Part shown: positions 11,538 through 23,140 of the stretch, in pieces
How positions within the stretch are numbered: position 1 is the stretch's first letter
Layout of the letters: the number at the start of each line of letters is the position of its first letter
From: Lunularia cruciata
Lineage: Eukaryota > Streptophyta > Marchantiopsida > Lunulariales > Lunulariaceae
Direction of reading: 5' to 3'
NCBI GenBank assembly: GCA_948567375.1
Contig: OX419755.1
Location: 53,883,001-53,947,000, forward strand
Length of the DNA stretch: 64,000 bases
Notes under the pieces: generated by a model
Told to the model about the DNA's origin: nothing
Seen by the model: the letters and a program-made list of their open reading frames with translations, nothing else
Databases searched by the model: none
Program-made: the position numbers and the translations under genes

Positions 11538-12375
11538 CCTCTCTAGAAGGCAAGATAATGTTCCACATTCAATTCCACATTAGGCATAAGGAGGGTATGA
11601 GAGGTCACTTGGAGAGAACATTAGGGGAGGAGAGAGCTGAACTTATTTTACAGAACCAAGACATATTTTTATACCCTATAGTTCATTATGATGTCTTTGA
11701 GGTGATTTTGTACATCTTGTACATATGAGAGGATTTGGAGAGATTGTGTGAGGTGGATTGCAGATTTTGGAGATGAAGGTGATTTTGGGTAAAATCTCAT
11801 GTTTGAGATTTGGACTTGAAATTTCTACACATGATAGCTTGGGTTATCCTTCAGTTAGAACACTTGAAATTATTGTGAGAACTACTCTCCACACTAGGCT
11901 AAATGTTTTTGAAATTTGATAGGGTAAATTGCTCCCACAACTGCATGCTCTTTGGAAAATTGTACAGAGTCTGCAATTTCTTCAATTTTTAGTGGATTGT
12001 TTGCAACTTTCCAAGAAAAATTCAATGCATTATATACTACCTTTTGATAGAAAAATTAGATAGAGAGCATTCTTGTGCAAGGAGTTATGAGTTTTTAAAG
12101 TGAGGGGAGTGATTTTTAGACCAAATTTGAAATATGGTGCTGAAAAGAAAGGTGCTTAGGCCAAATGGCTCAATGAAAAGATCTAAAATTTTGCAAGGTG
12201 GGATGCCCTAAAGTTTTTATCAAGTGTAAAAAGTTTCAGAGGACTGTGAAATACCAGTTGAGAGATTTGAGTGACATTGTGAGGAAGGGTCAAATATGTA
12301 GAGTTTAGATCTCATGCATGAGAAGTGTGAGAGCAACAAAAAGCATGTTTGAATGTTTAAACTTATCTTGGGAAC
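11538..12375 (+). other. OTA element leader
   Basis: Untranslated leader between the PBS and the first element ORF. No open frame here has recognisable content. Confidence 0.5.
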
Positions 12376-12702
12376 ATGGAGGATCACCAAGAGTGGAAAT
12401 TGAGACTATACAAGCTTCCCCAAGGGTTTGAGATGATTTTAGGGGTGGATTTGAGTAAAAGAGAGTTTAGAATAGAATTTGAAGAGAGTGTTGGGAGGAT
12501 CCAAAAACCTACACCACTTGGAGGAAAGGGTGAGTCTAAGTGCTTTCTATGTGGAAAGAAGGAACATAAGGCAAGTTCATGTCCATTAACTTTTGAGAGC
12601 AAGAGATTTAGGGAAAGGAGAGACTTACTTGACTTGGGTTTGCATGTTGGGCCTTCTTCACCAAGATTGGGAGGGAGAAGATCTAAGATCAAGGAGTTGT
12701 GA
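12376..12702 (+). CDS. small zinc-knuckle ORF upstream of gag in the OTA element
   Basis: Intact 108-codon frame starting ATGGAGGATCAC. It has a charged N-terminus (EWKLRLYKLPQGFEMIL) and one CX2CX4HX4C zinc knuckle, CFLCGKKEHKASSCP, at about residues 56-70. The C-terminus is basic and Arg/Ser-rich. It is separate from the gag frame beginning at 13078, which has its own knuckle at about 13921. Zinc knuckles bind nucleic acid. A second knuckle ORF before gag is not part of the standard element layout, so this may be a duplicated gag fragment or an extra element gene. Intactness inside a heavily decayed element is notable, but a frame of this length can survive by chance. Confidence 0.55.
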   Translation: MEDHQEWKLRLYKLPQGFEMILGVDLSKREFRIEFEESVGRIQKPTPLGGKGESKCFLCGKKEHKASSCPLTFESKRFRERRDLLDLGLHVGPSSPRLGGRRSKIKEL

Positions 12703-13077
12703 GAGGTTTGAGGAGTGGAAAGACTTCCAAAAGGACATGAGTGTAGTGGAGTAAAAGTACTTTTGGAGACTTTGGTGAAGGATCTTGGAGAGAGTCTCAG
12801 TATAATTATAGAAATAGTACCACCTTCATCACCTAGTTCTCAAGATTAGTGATGGAGATAATCTTTCAACTTATGGATTAACTATCCATGAGAGTTTGAT
12901 TAATATGCACTCTAGGATTTGATGTTGCTATAGAAATCGTGGAGAAACTTGAAAATTTTGTGTTCCCTAGAGTGGATTACTCTCAAATGGTGTTAGTCAT
13001 ATATAATCTATTAGTTATAGAGTGAGAGAAAATAGAGAAAAAAAATTGAGAGAAAAGAAAGATTGTGAGGGGTTAAG

Positions 13078-14375
13078 ATGGTGAAACTTTTGATTTTCTT
13101 TGGCAAGGATGGAGAAGATGTGGAGGCCTTTATTAGAGACTTCAAGATGGCTTGCATAGGAAAAAATGAGAGGAGGAAGAATGAGTGGGCCTCCTTATTA
13201 CCAAATTTCTTTGAGGATGTAACACTTACATGGTATGAGTCAAAATACCAAAAGAGAGAGAGGAAAGATGTGCAAGAAGATTCTTGGGAGAGTTTGACTT
13301 CAATAGTCATTAAGAAATTTCTTCCAGATGAGAGTTATGAGAGATTGATGAGTGAGGTTTTCTTTCTCAAGCAAGGAGATGGAGAGAAAGTGAGAGTCTA
13401 TGTAGAAAGAGTGGAAAAGTTAGAGTCTAGATTTTGCATAGTATTGAGGAAGGGTGGAGATGATGTGGAGAGTATTATGATTGGCATAGGGGCCATGCTC
13501 ACCAAGAATTTTGTGGGAGGGTTGAGACCACAAATTAGAAGCAAGGTGAGTATGAGAAACCTTCTTCCAAGGTTGAAGCTATCAAGATTGTAATTTGTAT
13601 GGAGGAGAGTTTGGAAGGGGATGAGAGTGATTTGGTGGTGAAGGAGGTTTTGCATCCTCCTCAAGGTTACAAGTATATTGGAACTTTGGATAATTTGGTG
13701 GGAAATGTTGCACCACAAGTAGTAGTTACTCCAATTCTTGCACCTCCACCAAAAGATCCACTTCAAACCATCACAGAACAACTTGTAGATATCAAGATCA
13801 ATGTGGTGCAACTATAGGAGAAGAGAGAGGTGGATCAAAATGTAGGGAGAGGATCTAGGAGTTATGGAAACTATCCATATAGAGGAGGTCAACCAACCAA
13901 CAATTTCAATAATAGAAATTGTTTTGGTTGTGGAGGAAGAGGCCATACCCAAAGGAATTGCCCAAATTCCACTTACCATGGAGGAAGGAGTTATGAGGGA
14001 GCCAATAGAGGGAAAGAGAGAGGTAGTGAAACCAAAGTGGCTCCTACTCCAAACAAAGGTAAGGAGATAACATATATAGATGTGGTTGAGAGCAAGTATG
14101 AGAAGAGGGAGTGCTCAAACTCTAAAGGTCTTCATTTGGATCTTTTGGCACAAGAGAAGAGAACTCATTTTGCAAAGGATGTGCATTCTTCTCAAGGATT
14201 TACTCCTAGCCAAGATCCTCCTATGCATACTAGGAGCACTCACACAAGCATTTCAACACCATCAACAACAAAGACTCCAAGGAAGAAGTTGGAGATGGAG
14301 GACTTCTTGATCTCAAACAACAATGGAACTAAAATGTCTTGGAGGATGTTTGTAGTCACAAAGCTAACATCATAG
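13078..14375 (+). pseudogene. gag of the OTA element
   Basis: The retrotransposon gag domain starts with LIFFGKDGEDVEAFIRDFKM and continues through ASLLPNFFEDVTLTWYES and a SWESLTSIVIKKFLPDE segment (13078-13593). A frameshift near 13594 moves the reading into another frame, which has one in-frame TAG at 13815 and then continues to 14375. That part contains a Gly/Asn-rich segment and the zinc knuckle CFGCGGRGHTQRNCP (about 13921-13965). It packages element RNA in the living element. Broken here. Confidence 0.85.
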
Positions 14376-15922
14376 TAGGCCAATTGATTGCTTTGAATCC
14401 TACTTTGAGAAAGGAGCTTAGAGGTGGTTTGAGTTCCACAAGGAGCAAGAGGAAGAAGAAGGCAAAAGCTCCGGTATCAATGGGAGCGGTGGATGCTAAG
14501 GTATCACCATGGGAGGCTTGTCAATATGCCTCAAAGATTGATATGAGAGTGAATGGTCACAACATCAAGGATGCATTGGTTGATGGAGGATCAGTAGTGA
14601 ATGGCATGTCAGAAAGGTTGATGAAGAAGTTGGGTATGATACCCTCAAGACCTTCAACATTTGTAGTGAGCATGGCAAACAAACAACAAGTTCAACCAAT
14701 AGGGGTGATGGATAAGGTGGTAATGTCAGTTATGGGAGTTCGAAATCTCATGACTTTCCATATCTTGAAGGATTCAAGCTATGACTTACTTCTTGGGAGG
14801 CCATGGTTGGGAGCAACATGCACAACTGATCAATGGCACAAAGGGTAATTGAGGATTGGGTCATCAAACAATAGAGTCATAGTTCCAATCACTAATATCA
14901 CCAACACTTCACATTTAGATACACCATCTTTTGATTATTGGGAATCAGATTCAAAAGAAGGATCTTTAGGAGTGGACACAAGCATGGAAGAGGAGACTTC
15001 CACGGAGGAGGATGAATCTGAAATTGATTTAGATGTGTATCCCTTGAGTGATATGGATTTTTCACCTAAGCCAAAGGTTTTGAAAGACCCAGATAAATCA
15101 CCATTGACTCTTGAGGAGATAGAGAGGAGGTTATCTACCCTCAATTATGGTCCGTATGTTACCAAGGAGGAGAAGATGAGATTTGAGGAGAATTTCTAGA
15201 AATTCATCCACGTGTTTTCTTTTAGTTACAAGGATCTGAAGGAAGTCACCTTGGAGGAGCACAAGATAGAGGTGGAGTCACATGCAAGACCAATTTGCCA
15301 AAAGCAATGTTACATTAGCCCGCCAATAGCTTTGGTTGTGAAGGAGAAGATTGATAAGCTCAAGGAGGCTAGATTTATCTTTGAGGTGGAGAATTCAGAA
15401 TGGGTGTCTTTAATTGTAATTTTGAAGAAAAATAATGGCAAGCTTTGAGTATGTGTGGATCACAAGAAGCTCAATGCTGTTACCAAGAAGGATTACTACC
15501 CATTACTATTCATTGATGAGATCTTGGAGGAGGTTGCACGTCATGAGAGGTATAGTTTTGGAGATGGTTATAGTGGATATAACCAAATCAAGATTGCACC
15601 AGAGCAACAACAAGTCACCACATTTACCACACCTTGGGGAACTTACGCTTTCAAGGTCATGCCTTTTGGACTTTGCAATGCTCCAACCACATTCTAATGG
15701 TTTATGAACAAGGTATCTGAACCTTTCATTGGGAAATTTGTGAGAGACTTCATTGATGATTTTTGTGTTTATGGGAGCAAGGAGGAGCACTTTGAGCACC
15801 TAATCAAGGTCTTGCAATGCTTGGATGAGGCAAATGTATCACTCAACCCAAAGAAGTGTATTTTGGATATGAAGAAGATTTACTTTTTGGGCACATCATC
15901 TCCAAGGATGTGCAAGGTTTGA
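14339..15922 (+). pseudogene. protease and reverse transcriptase of the OTA element
   Basis: One frame runs 14339-15922 with in-frame stops at 14846, 15197, 15446, 15695 and 15920. The aspartic protease core reads ALVDGGSVVN with the partner block YDLLLGRPWLGA (14560-14820); DGGS stands where DTG or DSG is usual. The RT starts about 15270 (ISPPIALVVKEKIDKL). It contains VCVDHKKLNAVTKKDYYPL, the SGYNQIKIAPEQQQ block, MPFGLCNAPTTF, and a catalytic site reading FIDD in place of YxDD. The stop at 15446 falls where Arg is normal (CGA to TGA) and the one at 15695 where Gln is normal (CAA to TAA), as expected from deamination of methylated C. The 3' part is cut off by the nested element. Confidence 0.9.
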
Positions 15923-16107
15923 GATTTTACTCACCTTCTTTGAGAAGGTGAGGAAAAACTCAGACCTTCCATTCCCTTCAAGCTTGACAAAGTTATGCCA
16001 ATTCTTGGGGATGGTTGGGTATTATAGGAGGTTCATCTTCTCATTTTACAACAAGTCTTATGCATTCACTATCTACACATAGTGTGTAGGGTGGAAGAAG
16101 GGTGTAA

Positions 16108-16519
16108 TGTAAAAGACCAAGACCAAGGAGAGAAATAGGAGAATGGAAGCTCACATTGAGATGCTAGAATGAGGCAAAACTCCAAATGCCTAGCATGAGC
16201 TTCAACTTTGGTATTTATAGGTAACATACAAGGCCCTTGGGAAGCTTCTCAAGAAGCTTCCTTGAGCCACTTTCTTAGAGTGCAATCCAAGTTAACCAAG
16301 AAGCTTCTCAAGAAGCTTCCTTCTAGAAGCCACCTATTTGGTGTGCAAGCTAAGCTAGTTGGAAGCTTCTAGAAGCTACTTACTTGAGGTGCAAGCTAAG
16401 CTAGCCTAAAAGCTTCCCAAGAAGCTTCCTAGATACTTTCGGAATAGTCTAGGCTAATTTGTTTTATTTGCTACTTTGTTAGCCCTACTAACTTTATTGC
16501 TAAACTCTATATTGTTACA
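16108..16519 (-). repeat. 3' LTR of the nested chromovirus
   Basis: 412 bp, TGTAACAATATAG...GGTCTTTTACA read on -. It contains several close copies of AAGCTTCTCAAGAAGCTT-type words (about 16240-16430) that are self-complementary through the AAGCTT core, so the LTR can fold on itself. Confidence 0.9.
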
Positions 16520-16533
16520 TATTCCCCCACCGC
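16520..16533 (-). other. polypurine tract of the nested chromovirus
   Basis: On - the bases directly before the 3' LTR read GCGGTGGGGGAATA, a purine run ending at the LTR edge as needed for plus-strand priming. Confidence 0.8.
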
Positions 16534-16549
16534 TTGTTGGTGACGTCCT

Positions 16550-18050
16550 CGTCACCGGTGAAGCTTCAAACTCTTGGATGGCCATCTGTGCATTTCGGAG
16601 GTGAGAAAGAGGTTCCCATGTGGCATCATCAAGGAGATACCCTTTCCAAAGGACCTTGTACTCCATATGTTGTCAAAGGCCTTGTTGAATATAGCAACGT
16701 GCAAGGATATGATCAACTTCATACTCCTCATGATCATTGATAGAGACAAGAGGAGGGGGATGTTGGATGCAAGAAAAAAAATAAGAGGGGCTAGGAACAA
16801 AGGGTTTCAACTTGGAAATATGAAAGACAAGATGGATACGCATATGACAAGGCAAGGCAAGTTGATAAGCAACAAGAGAGACAATTTCCTATCCAATTAG
16901 GGGTAAGTTTACAAACTTGGGTATCAAGGAGGAGAGGGAGGTTACTTGAGGATAACATGACTTTATCATCAACTTCAAAGGTGAGATCACAATGATGGTC
17001 GTTTGCATATTGTTTTTGACAATTTTGAGCAACAAGGAGGTGAGATTTAGCTTGTTGGAGAGATTGGGATATAATGGTCAAGAATGTTGAAGTATGAGGA
17101 ACTTGAGATGGAGGAGGAGCAAGAAGAGAATCTGGAACAAGCGGATCTCAGCCAAAATTGAGAAAGAAAGGAGAAAATCCGGTGCTTGCCTATTTGGAAT
17201 TGTTGTAGGAAAATTTTGTAGCTATAAGACATTCATCCCAATTGGTATAGTGGACATTGACAAAGGCACACAACAAACCTTCCAATGTATGATTTGCACG
17301 TTAGTTTGTCCATCAATTTGAGGATGATAGGCCATGGACAAAGCAAGCTTGGTGTTGAGTATCTGGAAGAGTGCTTGCCAAAGCTTCCCGATAAATAGAA
17401 GATCACGGTCAAAGATGAGTACTTGTGGTATCCCATGATGGTTGAAGACATTTTGGAAGTAGATTTATGCTAAGGTTGGAGCATCCACGATATCACAGGT
17501 TGGTGCCAAGTGGATTTTCTGACTAAGCTTATCCATAAACACCACAATTGCTATATGTCCTGGCTTTGTCTTGGGCAAGGATGTGATGAGATCCAAGCTC
17601 ACATGCTCCTATCAAGCGGATAGAATGGCAAGTGGTTGAAGGAGTCCACTCGGCTTTTGGTTGTTGGCCTTGTTGCATTGGTGGTGCTCACACAATCAGA
17701 CAAATTCTTGAACATCTTGTGTCATGTTGGGCTACCACCATCAGCATTGAAGGGTACCCAAGGTCTTATCCACACCTATGTGACCAACTATTCGGAAATC
17801 ATGGGCTTCTTGAAGGCACACAAGTCAAAGATCACCTTTGGCTAGAACATAGATCCAATCCTCATGGAATAGAAGTCCTTCCTTGAAGGGGAAGGTGTTG
17901 TACTCCTTGTTGCATGCTATAAGGCAACCATGTACCATTTGGAAGAAGGGATCTTGTTGTAGAGTTGATTGAAACTTGTTTTGGACCTTAAAGTCAATTG
18001 ACACCGACAAAATTGCCGCTATGATGAAAAGAAGAGACTTCAAATCAGAT
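16550..18050 (-). pseudogene. integrase with C-terminal chromodomain, nested chromovirus
   Basis: From high to low coordinates: an integrase zinc-binding region remnant (ACNKEYNTFPFKEGLLF, about 17900), a decayed catalytic core, a C-terminal segment QKQYANDHHCDLTFEVDDKVMLSSSNLPL (about 16880-17030, shown here in frame) and, at the very end, a chromodomain YKVLWKGYLLDDATWEP (16600-16666). The chromodomain identifies the lineage. In family members it directs integration to heterochromatin marked by methylated histone H3K9. The reading is split among frames, so this copy is dead. Confidence 0.82.
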
Positions 18051-18277
18051 CATCATGCTAAAGCATCAAGGATGATGTGGAACCAACCTGGTTTGTACTC
18101 AAGTTTGATGTCAAAAAATTAAAGTTGTTCCTCCCATTGATGATGTCGACTCTTCATGTGTTGTAAGTGTAAGATTTGCAACAATGGTTTGTGATTAGTT
18201 TGCATGATCATTTGTTTCCCCAAGAGGTAATGCCTCCATACCTTGGTGGCATATACCATTGCAAGTTGTTCTTGATC

Positions 18278-19229
18278 TCAAGAAGAGTAGTTTCTTTTAG
18301 CCGTATTGAGTTGGTGAGACACAAAGGCAATAAGATGTAGTCCACTTGGGAATTCTTGTGGCAACATGGCTCCAATTGCAAAGTTAGAAGCATCAAAACC
18401 AACCACATAGGGTAGCTGAGGATCATATGGTTGAAGAATGGGCCTTGAAGACACCACATGTTTCAACTTTTGGAATGCTTCTTTGTGCTTGGTGGTCCAT
18501 TGGAAGCTTGAGTCCTTCTCCAAGAGGTCAGTTTATGGTGCAAGCACATGAGCATAATAATGGATGAACCATTGATACAAACTGGCCAGTTCATTAAATG
18601 CCCATACTTCTATAGCATCCTTTGGAGTAGGCCGATCAGTAATGGCCTTGATTTTCTCCTCCTCCATCTTGATCTCCTTCGATGAGATCTTGTGCCCCAA
18701 GAAGGTAACTTCCTTTTGCCAAAAGGCACACTTTGACTTCTTGCAGTAAAATTTCCATTGTCGTAGTCGTCTTAGAACTTCTCGCATGTGATTCATATGT
18801 TTTGCTTTTTTCTTGCTATAGATTAAGATATCATCCAAGAACACCACCACGTACCAATCCAATAGTCCATCCAACACCTGACGCATCTGATCCATGAAAG
18901 ATTGTTGGAGCATTTGTGAGCGCAAAAGGTAGAACTCTCCACTCAAAATGCCCATATCTTGTGCAAAAGGCCATCTTTTGCACATCCTCCCTATTAATGG
19001 GATTTGGCAAATAGCTACTACAAAGATCCAGCTTGGAGAAGTATCACGTTCCACTCAATTGATCAAGCAAGTCATCAATCCAAGGCAAGGGATATGCATT
19101 CTTTATTGTTTGCTTATTGAGCCCACGATAATCACTACAGAAATGAAGTCTTCCATCTTTCTTTGGAACGAATAGTACCGGTGCTCCCCAAGGAAAGGTA
19201 CTATGTTGTATGAAGTCCTTCTTCAACAA
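18278..19229 (-). pseudogene. reverse transcriptase and RNase H, nested chromovirus
   Basis: RT fragment 19229-19044 carries [26 protein letters not shown] (given in two adjoining blocks) and [14 protein letters not shown]. Fragment 19054-18533 contains the catalytic VVVFLDDILIYS and the LGHKISSKEI block. RNase H (18523-18278) begins FQWTTKHKEAFQKLK with VVGFDASNFAIGAML and FVSHQLNTAKRNYS. The three pieces lie in different frames or are separated by stops. Confidence 0.88.
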
Positions 19230-19785
19230 CTCTATAAGTGTTGTTCACAAATCCTCCAGCTCCTTTGGTGAGAGTCGATAGATTGCTCTACTCATTGGAG
19301 TACTCCTTGGCAATAAATAAATTTTGAAGAGCATATCACAATCAGAGGGTAATCCCTTTGGCAGATCCTCTAGAAACACATCCACAAACTCCTAAATTAT
19401 CTAATCAACCATTGCTTGCTCTCAGCTCTTGGCTCTCCTCAGATTGTCCTTGTGCAATTGGCTTGATCCACACCATAGAAACAAACTTATCTTCCTTCAA
19501 AGCTTGCTCTATGGCTGCTTCACTAACAAACTTCCTATCTAGGGACTCATTTCTTTTCAAAGCTTACTCCATGGTTTCATTCCTAGCAAACTTCCCATCT
19601 TGGGGCTCCTCTCTCTTCAAGGCATGCTCTATGGCTACCTTTTCAACAAACTTTTCATCTTGGGACTGAATATTCTTAGGTGTCTTACTCAAAGGTGCCA
19701 AACAACCTAATCAGAAATTCCTACCTTGGTGTTGTACTTGAATTTATTGTCACGTCCAACCAAATTGAACCTTATGATGTTCAAG

Positions 19786-20103
19786 CTAAGGTAGTTCTAG
19801 AATGACATCATAGTGTAGAGGTGCCACTACAAACCTCATTCTCTCTAAATACTCCTTCCCAATCTTAAGAGTAACAAGATGTGAGGTACAGAATGTATAA
19901 CACTTTCTACCATCCGCCATCATCAATCTACTTCTAATCACTGGCTTGATAGGAATACCCAAATCCTTCACTACTTGCATAGACATGCAATTCTTTGAAC
20001 TTCTAGAATCAACCAAAATCCTACAACCTCGATTAGATATTGTACCTTGCAAGTGAAGCAAACTTGCATAGGTCAAGCCTTCAATCCCATTGGAATTAAT
20101 CAA
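19786..20103 (-). pseudogene. aspartic protease region, nested chromovirus
   Basis: A 105-codon frame holds LQGTISNRGCRILVDSRSS and VVKDLGIPIKP. The active-site motif is DSRS where DSGS is expected, so the catalytic Gly is lost. It sits correctly between gag and RT. Confidence 0.75.
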
Positions 20104-20199
20104 GCTCCTACTATGCGGCTCAAAATCTCCTACTAGGATTACTCGTTTCCCTGATCATTTTGTTCCACAAACTCCATCTAGGCAACTTGTTGAGGTCAT

Positions 20200-21290
20200 C
20201 CATTCCTAAGTGGACATTCAACAATGCGATGTCCAACTTGGCATTAATAAAAACAACCTCTATTTTGTCACAATCTTTCTCTATCCGCTATACTAAGTAG
20301 TCTCCGTCGGATAGGATCAATCTCCATTGGTGCTAGTTCTTCTACCCGTCCATAATATACTGGTAAGCTTTGTGTAGGTCAAGGTCAAGACCAAGTTGTC
20401 ACAACCAAGGAATCAAAGTGCTCAGCCAATTGCATGGCTTCTTCTACATTTTTTGGTTCTTGCATGGTCACCTCCAATGTGGTTCGTGACTTCAATCCCT
20501 GCACAAATTGATCCAAAAATTCACCTTCTTGTATATGGAATTTGCATAATGATGTTTTGAAATTGTGTGATGTAGCTCCTTATTGAGCCAATTTGCTTCA
20601 ACTCCGCTAATTTATCTTATCCGGCTTGGGTGACATTTATAGTTTGGAATCAACCAAGTATTGCATCCTTGAATTCTGCCCATGTCAAAATTAGTACAAC
20701 AATTTATTGTTCAGCTCACTCCACTCTCAATTGCTACCAAAGTTTTGCCATACCATCCAATTGGCTAGAAGCTAAGAGAATCTATTTCCGTTCACCTTGA
20801 AGATTGGTGGCTTCAAAGTAACATTTGCAATCAAACACAAATTCTCCACCATGCTCAAAAGATTCTTGCCTTTAAACACCTTGAGTTTTGGAAATCAAAT
20901 GCAATCTTCTCCACCTCAAATTGGCGTTCTCTCTATATGTTCTCATCGTTGTTTGCCTTGTTCATCCAACAATCAAGTAAGGTGCTTGATCTGTTGTTAT
21001 CCTTGCGATGGCACGGATAACATCCGGCATTGCCACCATAGCTACTACTCTATCCAACTACTCCCAATTTATCTAGTTGATTTACACATAGATACAACAC
21101 ATCCACCATTCTCCATAAGTGACAACCAGAAGTATCAAGGGTTCCTCAGACACGTTGATCATCTGCTGAAAATCCTACCCAAAGCGCAAGGTGATGAATT
21201 GTGTGAAACAATGCTTGGGTAATATCTGGACATGAAAATCCCAATGGTTTGGCGAAAGTGGATTTGGTGGTCCATAAATTCCATCCATCC
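20200..21290 (-). pseudogene. gag region, nested chromovirus
   Basis: This lies between the PBS and protease. On - a broken frame still shows a MAKLW...QLRVE segment and LTWAEFKDAILG (about 20640-20760), typical of the gag core. Frames are heavily interrupted. The 141-codon open frame on + at 20797-21222 is an antisense shadow. Confidence 0.6.
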
Positions 21291-21297
21291 CATTCCC

Positions 21298-21309
21298 ACT
21301 CTAATACCA
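21298..21309 (-). other. primer-binding site, initiator tRNA-Met type
   Basis: TGGTATTAGAGT on -, one base from the 5' LTR. It differs by two C-to-T changes from TGGTATCAGAGC, the usual complement of the tRNA-iMet 3' end. Confidence 0.85.
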
Positions 21310-21310
21310 A

Positions 21311-21722
21311 TGTAAAAGACCAAGACTAAGGAGAGAAATAGGAGAATGGAAGCTCACATTGGGACGCTGAAATGAGGGAAAACTCCAAATGCCTAGCATG
21401 AGCTTTGGCTTTCGTATTTATAAATAGCATACAAGGCCCTTGGGAAGCTTCTCAAGAAGCTTCCTTGAGCTGCTTTCTTAGAGTGCAAGCCAAGTTAACC
21501 AGGAAGCTTCTCAAGAAGTTTTTTTATGGAGGCCGCCTACTTGGCATGCAAGTTAAGCTAGTTGGAAGCTTGTAGAAGCTACTTACTTGAGGTGCAAGCT
21601 AAGCTAGCCAAGAAGCTTCCCAAGAAGCTTCCTAGATAATTCCATAATATTCTAGGCTAATTTGTCTTATTTGCTACTTTGTTAGCCCTACTAACTTTGT
21701 TGCTAAACTCTATATTGTTACA
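21311..21722 (-). repeat. 5' LTR of the nested chromovirus
   Basis: 412 bp, the same length and termini as 16108-16519 with scattered differences, including in the AAGCTTCTCAAGAAGCTT-type words. Confidence 0.9.
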
Positions 21723-22242
21723 TGTAGAATACATGGTGATTTTGGAGGAAAAGGAGGCTCTCAAAGATTTAGAGGAGCTCAAGAAATCCCTTGTTGTAGC
21801 TCCAATTCTTGCTAAACCTGATTGGAGTAAGCCTTTCATCCTCTACACTAATGCTTCCAATGTAGCTATATGATGCACTCTTAGTCAATTAGACCAAGAT
21901 GGGTATGATCATCCAATAGCTTATGTTAGTAGGCAGATGGTTTCAACCAAAAAGAACTACTCTATCATGGAGAAAGATGGGTTAGAAAAGATCTTTGGAC
22001 TCAAGAAGTTTAGACACTACTTGATTGGAGGGAAAACCACCATTGTCACAGATCACAAGGCTTTGAAGTACATCTTCAACAAGCCTAATGTGGAAGGGAG
22101 ACCAACAAAATGGATGATACTCTTGTCTAAGTATGACAACACCATTGAGGATAGGCCACAGAAGAAACATGCAAATGCAGATTTGTTATCTAGGGCATAT
22201 GATCATGATGGAGGTGAGCTAGTGTATGAATTGATTTTGTAG
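21723..22242 (+). pseudogene. RNase H of the OTA element, continued after the insertion
   Basis: EALKDLEELKKSLVVAPILAKPDWSKPF, shown in shorter blocks: LKKSLVVAPILAKPDW, FILYTNASNVAI with Asn where the first catalytic Asp normally stands, then one stop and YVSRQMVSTKKNYSIMEKDG, LKKFRHYLIGG, FTVVTDH-like TIVTDHKALKYIFNKP and NADLLSRAY. This picks up exactly where the host RT region stops at 16107. Confidence 0.87.
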
Positions 22243-23100
22243 GTCCTCTCAATAGAACCCCAAGAAACAATAGATACATTGTAGTAGTTACTGATTACCT
22301 TACCAAGTGGGTTGAGGCTAGACCATTGAGGGACAAGAATGAAGTATGGGTAGATTAATTTATGAATACATTATCACTAGGTTTGGATACCCTTTGGAGT
22401 TGGTTTTTTATAGAGGAGTAGAGTTTAAAAGAAACATCACTACAGCCATGCTATGGCATTTCTTTATCACACATAGAGTAAATACATCTTATAAGCCAAT
22501 TCCAATTGCTTGGCAAAGAGAACCAATCAGACCTTGTGCATGATGTTGGCCAAAGATGCAGAAATGGACGGGGCCAAACATCATTGGGACAAGAATACTC
22601 ATGTAGTTTTGTGCAAGTATAGGACAACCATGAAGAATTCCACCAAATATTTTCCATTTCAATTGGTATATGGTATTGCGTCTACCTTACCTATTCACTT
22701 TGATCTTCCTAACTTCCAAAGTATTCATAGGAGATTGAAGAAAGCACAAGGAGGTGATGAAATAAGTCAAGGAAGGATGAACTCATGGAGTTGGAAGAGG
22801 CAAGAGTAGTTGCTATGGTTTGAGTGGAGCAAGCCCAAAGGAAACAAAAGGAGAGCTATGACAAGAAGCAAGGCAAGAAGAAGATGGAGCCTTTCAAAGA
22901 AGGTGATTGAGTAATGTTGTTTGATTCCATTTGATTCAAGAGAGTGTAAAAGAAGTTTTTGCTTAAGTACTTTGGACCTTTAATAGTGGAGAAGGTGTGG
23001 GGCAATTACACCTATGATCTCGAGGAGTTGAGAGGAAGACACTTTGATAGGATTACCCATGATAAGTTGAAAATGTATCATAGAAGGTAGAAAGACCTTC
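22243..23100 (+). pseudogene. integrase of the OTA element
   Basis: The start reads NNRYIVVVTDYLTKWVEAR (about 22265-22320), followed by ITRFGYPLELV and the AKRTNQTLCMMLAKD block across frameshifts (22346-22810). A late segment resembles LLKYFGPLIVEKVWGNY and FDRITHDKLKMYHRR (about 22960-23090), as at the C-terminus of Athila/Tat integrases. No chromodomain is present. Confidence 0.8.
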
Positions 23101-23128
23101 ACTTTTTGAGGACAAAGTGAAAACTTAG

Positions 23129-23140
23129 TATGGGGGTAAA
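23129..23140 (+). other. polypurine tract of the OTA element
   Basis: TATGGGGGTAAA lies immediately before the 3' LTR start TGTAACACCC. Confidence 0.7.

Larger units (their letters stand above)
16108..21722 (-). mobile_element. nested Ty3/gypsy chromovirus
   Basis: 5615 bp bounded by two 412-bp LTRs and flanked by TGTAA (16103-16107) and TGTAG (21723-21727), a 4-of-5 target duplication. It lies antisense to its host. Reading on -: LTR (21722-21311), tRNA-iMet-type PBS (21309-21298), gag, protease, RT, RNase H, integrase, chromodomain, PPT, LTR. Deleting it rejoins the host codons ...WKKGV and EYMV... precisely. All coding parts contain stops or frameshifts. Confidence 0.92.

Noticed and set aside
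20797-21222. 141-codon open frame on +
   Set aside because: Antisense of the nested chromovirus gag.
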